This document shows, piece by piece, positions 57,999-64,000 of a stretch of DNA of 64,000 nt (position 1 is the first letter of the stretch; every line of letters starts with the position of its first letter). This DNA is from Sinonovacula constricta. Its lineage: Eukaryota > Mollusca > Bivalvia > Cardiida > Solecurtidae. A program made the position numbers and the translations under genes. The stretch spans positions 30,660,065 to 30,724,064 of the forward strand of contig CM017558.1 in the NCBI GenBank assembly GCA_007844125.1, given 5' to 3'. Below the pieces are notes generated by a model. It ran no database searches, was not told the DNA's origin, and saw only the letters and a list, made by a program, of their open reading frames with translations.

Positions 57999-60900
57999 AA
58001 TTATACAATAAAACTTTTGTCTCTCTTGTTTAACAAGTATTCAACAAGCCGTACGTAGCGTCATCTTAGTATTGTAAGTCCAGCTTCATTAAGATATTTA
58101 TACCCGAAACCAGTAAAATATAATCGTATAACCGTAAATGTTTAAAAGCTTTGTAACATTCATATCGCGTTTGGCTTTGTGTTGTTTTTGTTGTCTGTTG
58201 TTTTTTTTTTCCGTTTGGAAACGAGTATTTTCGTGAACTATTAAAGTGGTCACCATCTACAAATAACTGAATTGTGTTGCTTGGACAATAAAGCCAATAA
58301 ATAAGTATTCTGGTCTGTAAACATGACTGATATTTCTTCCTTTCAATGACTTAAAAATGTCTATGCTACTGATGTGAGCGATAAGGATCGTTAATGCCCT
58401 CTTGTACTGTTCATGTTCCAAAAAGCAAGGCCTTGATCAACCACATTAAATAGTAGAATGACATATAACCTCTGACCACTATATATTTTATATATATGAT
58501 AACTAACTGTCCTTCAATGTTAAATTTCATTTGTATTTGTCAGTCACAAACAAAACAATAATTGGCATTATAGTAACACAAAAATTTAAATACCTAAGTG
58601 TTGATTTTTCACCCATGTGTGGTTCTGTTTTTCTGAGGCAAAACTTCGATAATCCCTTTAACATGGCATTATTAAGATGCAGCATGCAGGCTTATGTATT
58701 TTTATTTAGAAGTACATTTGCTATGGTAGTTTTATAAATCAAAAGCCCTGAAGACTTATGGTTTCATTACAGAACATGTCAAGACAAATTATTTGAAAAT
58801 GTGCCAGTACGTCTCGATCATTATTACTAATGCTCTCATTGTATGGGTAGTGTACATACATGATAGTGTGGTAGCATGGATGTGGGCGGGGTGGGTGTAG
58901 TTAAAGAGGATTAAAATAATTGCTAGTAGACATAAAACCTTTATCTTCATATTACTAACATCCTATGTCTTGTATATGTTTATATTGAGATTGTTGGACA
59001 TTTATTCCATAACATCCTAAATATTATTTTGGTTTTCAGATTTAAGTAAGATAATAAATAGTATCTACATAAGCAAGATGTGATTAAGATAGACACGTCA
59101 GAAAGAAGAAACTGAAATTATAAAATTGAATATGTGTTTTTAAGAAAATTGCAAGGAATTGAAGATCAGGACGTGGATTACAGGCTTAACTTAATTGTGT
59201 TTAAATATTATCATCAATATTTAGGTAGTGCTTATTAAAAAATAAAAAATAAAAATTTAACATAATTGTTATTTATTATGACCTTTTTCATCCACACCAA
59301 ACTGCTTTTTCCATTTTGCCTTTAGCAGTCAACAGTGTATAATGTAGATAAATTTTGCTGCTGTCTTTATGTTGATATACAACCCACAACTATCGTACCA
59401 GAAACTTCTGTGCCTTTGGAGGCTAAACAAACAATCCTATTTTCCATAAGTTCATTAAGTTGAAGAGGAAAAAGTAATAACAAGATCCGTTGTTCTTATA
59501 TAGGGTATATGCAAAATATAATACAATATGTGCATTCGCTGGGAGACAACAATTTCCATAACTGTTGTTGTTTGGTAATTAAAGTTATTTTTTGTCAAAT
59601 GTAAACGCACTCTAAATCACACATAGGTTCGTATTGGCAACTTTAAGCTACTACTGTAGGAAAAGACACTGTTTTATTATCATGGTTTATGCTGTGCTTA
59701 TTGTGTTTATTATCCATCACAGCTATCTACTCAAACGAAGCTGTCACTCTCATTGTAAAACAAACCCATGTCTTGAGGGTTAAAGTCACTAACCACAACA
59801 AAATCTTAATGAAACAATAAAAGATATTTACACATTTAATCTACCTATGTATAGTGACATGTTAAGAAATAAGGAACAAGTGAAAACCAAGCTGTCTCTA
59901 TTGGCAGCTGTAAAAGCAACTTTACAAACAAAACTCGTGACAGATTTAGACTTTACTTTTTTGTCACAAACTTCTATTATTAATTTCTGTAAATATAAAA
60001 ATCCATTTAAGTAAATATATTCTTCAGACCAATATTTGAGGATATAATGACAGATGTACTGTTGTATGTTCGCTAGTTGGCAATACAGAATAACTATTAA
60101 CATAAACTTGAAAATCCATTTGGGATGCACAACACGAGTGGTTTTACAAGGAAATTTGTCATGGGTCTTACTGCATCAATGTAGTTGCACATAATTATTT
60201 TGATAACATTTGTCTCACTGTTACGCATTTCAGAATCAGAAAAAAATAACAGTTGAGCTGTGAACTTGCTTTTAGTGACATATTTTAATGAAAGGCTAGG
60301 TAGCTGTGGCAAAAGCTTGATATCACTTGCTGATTTCGTTTTACAATATTATCTCATATCTAGGTTTCTAACATTTTAGGTGACTGATAAGCAAAATTTA
60401 TCCTAATCGTTCCTGATTGGTCATTGAGGATTGCATTCTCCGGCTCTAAGTCATCTCACTTACAGGATAGTCATCTATAGCGTTCATGTTCTCGTTGCCT
60501 ATATGAAAATTATGTTAAAGCTCTTAACATATAATAGGAAATACAATATTTTTGCTGATTTATTGGATGATTTGTATATTTCTGATTCTCCTCACGATTC
60601 GAATCACATAAGTCGCAAATGAAAGCTGATCCCTATAAAAGCTGAGCTAAAGAGTTTCTATGAATAGACTACCATTGAAACTGGTACACTGCTACACTCA
60701 CCCCTAGCACACAATTATTCACCCTGAACCACATCTCTGGTTCTACTACTACACACAACCGTTTAATATCACACTCATCCAGGCTACTGCACAAAAGGCC
60801 ATGGCGCAAAATACAACAGGCGCTGAAGTGGCGCCTCCAAATCAAATAAAACCACAGAACTATCCAATATTAGCATGAGAATATATGACACATTCCTATG

Positions 60901-62054
60901 AGCAATAAGAGATATGTTAATTAACTATAAATAAATTTGCTTCAGAAACACTATCATAAAAGCTACTATTGTGTTGGTTATAGATCCTATTTACTTTATA
61001 ATCCATTTGATTTGATAACCTCGGGACACCTCCCAGTTGTAAACAACAATTATAAAGTGTCAGTAATAAGATAACCTGAAGGTTTAACAACATATTGATA
61101 ATCAGTGTGTTTAGTGTCCATCATTTGCATATTGCTCATCACGGCCTTAAATATTTTATGAATGATTCACGTCACCGTATTATACAGTCATCAGCATGCA
61201 ATAAATACACGTTTTATAATGGTCAAACAAGAAACAAACAAGTACCGTTCAAAAAATAGTCGTATGCATACAGAAACAAGTTTCCAGATACTGAGAAAGC
61301 GAAAGTAAATTATTGACCAACTGATTGTATGCTGATCGTTTCTAGCTGTGGGGGCTGCGTAAATTTTTTTTCTAGTTTCGTCATAAAATTGAACCAAGTT
61401 CTGGAGAATTTTTCTGAAATATTTTTATCCTATCACATTTTTTCTTGTCGCTATCTCATTGATTTAGACAAACAATCTTTCCGGTTCAAAATCGTTCATT
61501 GCCATGTTTATACATTCGCCATTGCGCTAACGATGAACTACGCATGCGTTATGAATAATCATGAGGCGAGAATATCGGTTTTCTACGAGCATGTGGATTG
61601 TATGCGATTATTGGTTCGTACAATTTCGAAATACTTCCACCTAAAACAAATATCGTTCGCAATATGGGTCTAAATAAGGTTCTACTATGCTCAAAATTTG
61701 GATAGCTATATTTTTGCATGATTTAGGTTTTATCTACTTTTATTTAGGTGAATTCGAACTTAAAAAGTAATAAATACAATTCAAAGTTCAATTTCTGGTA
61801 TTGTTTGTTTTGGGGTTGTTTTTTTTATTTCCGAGTTTTATTAAACTTTTTATTTAGTTTGCTCGTTTATGATTTGGTTCTTTAACAAATATTAAGCGTC
61901 TGTTTCAAAACGTAAAAATGCAGTGTAATTACATGTCCAAGCATTAAACAATCATTGTTACACGTATTGTTACATTTCTAGACATAAAACACGTAAGAAT
62001 AAAAGGTATTTAAAATCAGGAGGTTATCTATAACATCTTTCCACTTTATGTTAT
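57999..62054. other. Non-coding stretch, nothing recognised
   Basis: Four kilobases of AT-rich sequence. The open frames present (for example 60130-59828 minus, 61329-61673 plus, 114 residues) have no recognisable motif, splice context or repeat relationship, and look like chance frames. Confidence 0.4.
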
Positions 62055-62127
62055 CTGCCAGATCGGGACTCGAACCCACGCGTTGAGAGGCGAGCAGACG
62101 ACACTGTCACTCGACCACGAGCAAACA
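62055..62127 (-). repeat. tRNA-like (SINE head) remnant
   Basis: Minus strand reads CTCGTGGTCGAGTGACAGTG then, after about 35 nt, GGGTTCGAGTCCC, fitting pol III A and B boxes. The ends do not pair into a clean acceptor stem. Probably a SINE head rather than a working tRNA gene. Confidence 0.4.
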
Positions 62128-64000
62128 TACAATAAAAATGCCACATAAAACAGAGGCAAATTTTCCACACTCTGTTGTGCAATAAAACAAAACTAAAAAC
62201 AATATCCTTTGCAGGCGCGTGACGCCAGTTGCCACACAGTTTTAAATAACAATCTACTGTTATAGTTTTATGTTTTTAGTTCTTAGTTACATATACCCCA
62301 ACACCATGTTTACTTTCATCGGTGAGTCCCGGCAAAAGGGGCACTTGCTCTGAGACCAGAGAGCAAACAAATGGATTAACAATGGCGTAAATACGCAAAA
62401 AAAAAAACAGTTAGACACTGGGGACATGCAGTAGTAAAGACTTTCCATTACATGGCTAGTGGCAACTTAAATCATGTATCCTTTGCTAAGATTGAGACCG
62501 TCTTTTCAAATAATATCTCGCATCATCATAGCGACAGATATTCTGTTCAGTACACTCTCTATTTTCCCATCAACATAATTGTGTATTTAACAAGGAGAAA
62601 CGCTTCATGAGAAACTGGGGGCCAATTCCTTAAAATGAAAGAATTACCACAGCGTGTTTTACCGTTTTATCGAACACGGATTGAGCATGAGCCATACTGT
62701 TTTCTGTATTTGAAACTAAGGCCAAACACGTGTTTTCCAGTTTATTGATTCACAAGCAGAATATAAAAATGATGCCATCTTGTGTGTGATAAATACAGCC
62801 ACTGTGTTTAGAATATGTCAAATATATATCATCTGAACATGGTTTAAAAGACTTTAAGTTGTTGAAGAAGAAATGGGTTTTATAATATCGCTGACCGTTC
62901 TCAAAACAATTTGTTTCTGACTGCATATTTAAGTGTTTGACAAGCTAGACAAGTTAACTGAAGATTTTGGTGGATTGTTTTGATTACATTTTTGCATGCG
63001 TATACTTCATCAATTGAAAATTACATCAACAGTCGCGTCTGGTTAGACAAGCTAACCTAAGATTTTAGAATATATACAGGTTTGTGATGTGTGTTGGGTT
63101 TCTTTCGTCTTTTTTTTACTTTTCTTTATCAAAGTATCTATATGTCTGAAATCATGTAAATATGTAAAAACTGAAGCCAACTTGACCTGACGTTTAATTA
63201 TTGGAAGATTAGAAGTATTAAAATATATGTTGTTGTTGTTTTTTTATTTTATATGTTTAGCTGTGTTTTGTATATTCCTTAATCCGCATTAGCAACAATC
63301 GGGAGAGCCTCGACCCACAGACACCTTTTGAGGAGGTTAGTAAAGAATATACCAGTTAAAAATGCCTAAGATTGTAGAATAAGAACGTTCGTGAAACTTT
63401 CTGTTTTGAAAAAAGAACGGCATAATATGAGTGAGAAAGAACAGTTATGTTCTGTTATAGAAGTGTATTGTGTAGATTCTTAAAAAAAGTCTTCCCAATA
63501 TGCTTACAGATTCTTCTCCGTCTGCCTCACTTGTGAATAAGACGAACACAAATCTGATCCGGAAAAAAAAACAATACTCACCTTGATTTCCTGATGTTTA
63601 TATACGTTTATTAAAAATAACAACAATGTACGTAGTTGCAAAACAGTGCCATGTTTAGACTCTTTTTTCTTGTACTTCAGTTAGTATATGTTTTGTTGAG
63701 GCCAACGATAAAAAGTCAGATAAGACGCAATAACAATCTTTAGTATGACTCTTAAATTATAGATGCATATTCCTTTAATAAAATCGTCCATACTTGAAGT
63801 TCCTCAGATCTCATAAATACGCTTACAATGTATTTAACTATTTACGAAAACAACTGTATTTTTTCATTAATATGCTAGCATATCTGTTTCATAGAACACA
63901 AATCCAAATGGTATATTAAGCATATACATGTAAATTATTGCTATTTGATTAAACGTTTTTACACTAGAGTGAAAAAGGAAATTTTATTTAATTTCCCAAC
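62128..64000. other. Non-coding stretch to right edge
   Basis: AT-rich with short homopolymers. No exon with PTP, EGF or other recognisable motif, no RNA gene and no mobile element was identified. If the phosphatase relic once had upstream exons, they are not here. Confidence 0.4.

Noticed and set aside
57687..57999. Frames with Cys-Leu-Ser-Val or Arg-Gln-Thr-Asp repeats
   Set aside because: Produced by the CTGT and TGTATGTAA microsatellites.
61329..61673. 114-residue plus-strand frame
   Set aside because: No motif, no splice context, no repeat relationship; length is within chance for a scan of 64 kb.
62055..62127. Functional tRNA gene
   Set aside because: A and B boxes are present but the ends do not form an acceptor stem; more likely a SINE head.

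Overview
This is eukaryotic, AT-rich, intron-rich DNA with many microsatellites, LINE and SINE copies, MITE-like elements and nested segmental duplications. No bacterial-type genes, operons or CRISPR arrays are visible. The style of the proteins (many short MEGF-type EGF modules in a transmembrane receptor, next to receptor-type tyrosine phosphatase exons) and the repeat types suggest a mollusc, most likely a bivalve. That assignment is inference.

The main gene is on the minus strand and runs leftward from a signal-peptide exon (47151..47109) to at least 431, continuing past the left edge. I could assemble 15 exons with matching splice sites and phases: signal peptide, one divergent 8-Cys EGF module (144 nt), twelve EGF-like modules each on its own phase-1 exon of exactly 141 nt, and a transmembrane exon (554..431). 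They join into an open frame of 2003 nt with no stop: a type I membrane receptor with 13 EGF-like modules. The cytoplasmic part lies outside the window.

Upstream, at 53580..50236 on the same strand, lie five exons of a receptor-type protein tyrosine phosphatase: the end of domain 1 and the start of domain 2. The last exon is frameshifted and the rest of domain 2 is absent, so this looks like a decayed tandem paralogue. Its first visible exon has seeded a tandem array (about 53545-54110) in which the splice acceptor and the codons of the PTP signature are repeated about seven times.

The introns of the EGF gene are a mosaic of duplicated blocks. Block A carries a pair of EGF exons (10983-14174 and 29198-32424; partial copy 36940-37848; older copy about 3100-5900). 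Block B (about 5960-10730 and 33112-36770) carries decayed, unrecognised ORFs. Block C is 26760-28020 and 32432-33110. Block D/E is 20170-26755 and 44200-46200. This duplication is how the EGF exon number grew. The introns also hold a degenerate LINE (15.0-19.5 kb, plus), a Crypton-like tyrosine recombinase remnant (8.4-9.0 kb, plus), a tRNA-derived SINE with target-site duplication (26.8-27.1 kb), a 301-bp MITE (24.9-25.2 kb), a fold-back element (9.34-9.45 kb), an unclassified insert (37.85-39.8 kb) and CGTA-rich blocks at duplication junctions.

From 54.1 to 64 kb I see no gene. That stretch holds a 40-bp minisatellite (55.7-56.25 kb), CTGT/TGTATGTAA microsatellites (57.8-57.95 kb) and a tRNA-like SINE remnant (62.06-62.13 kb).
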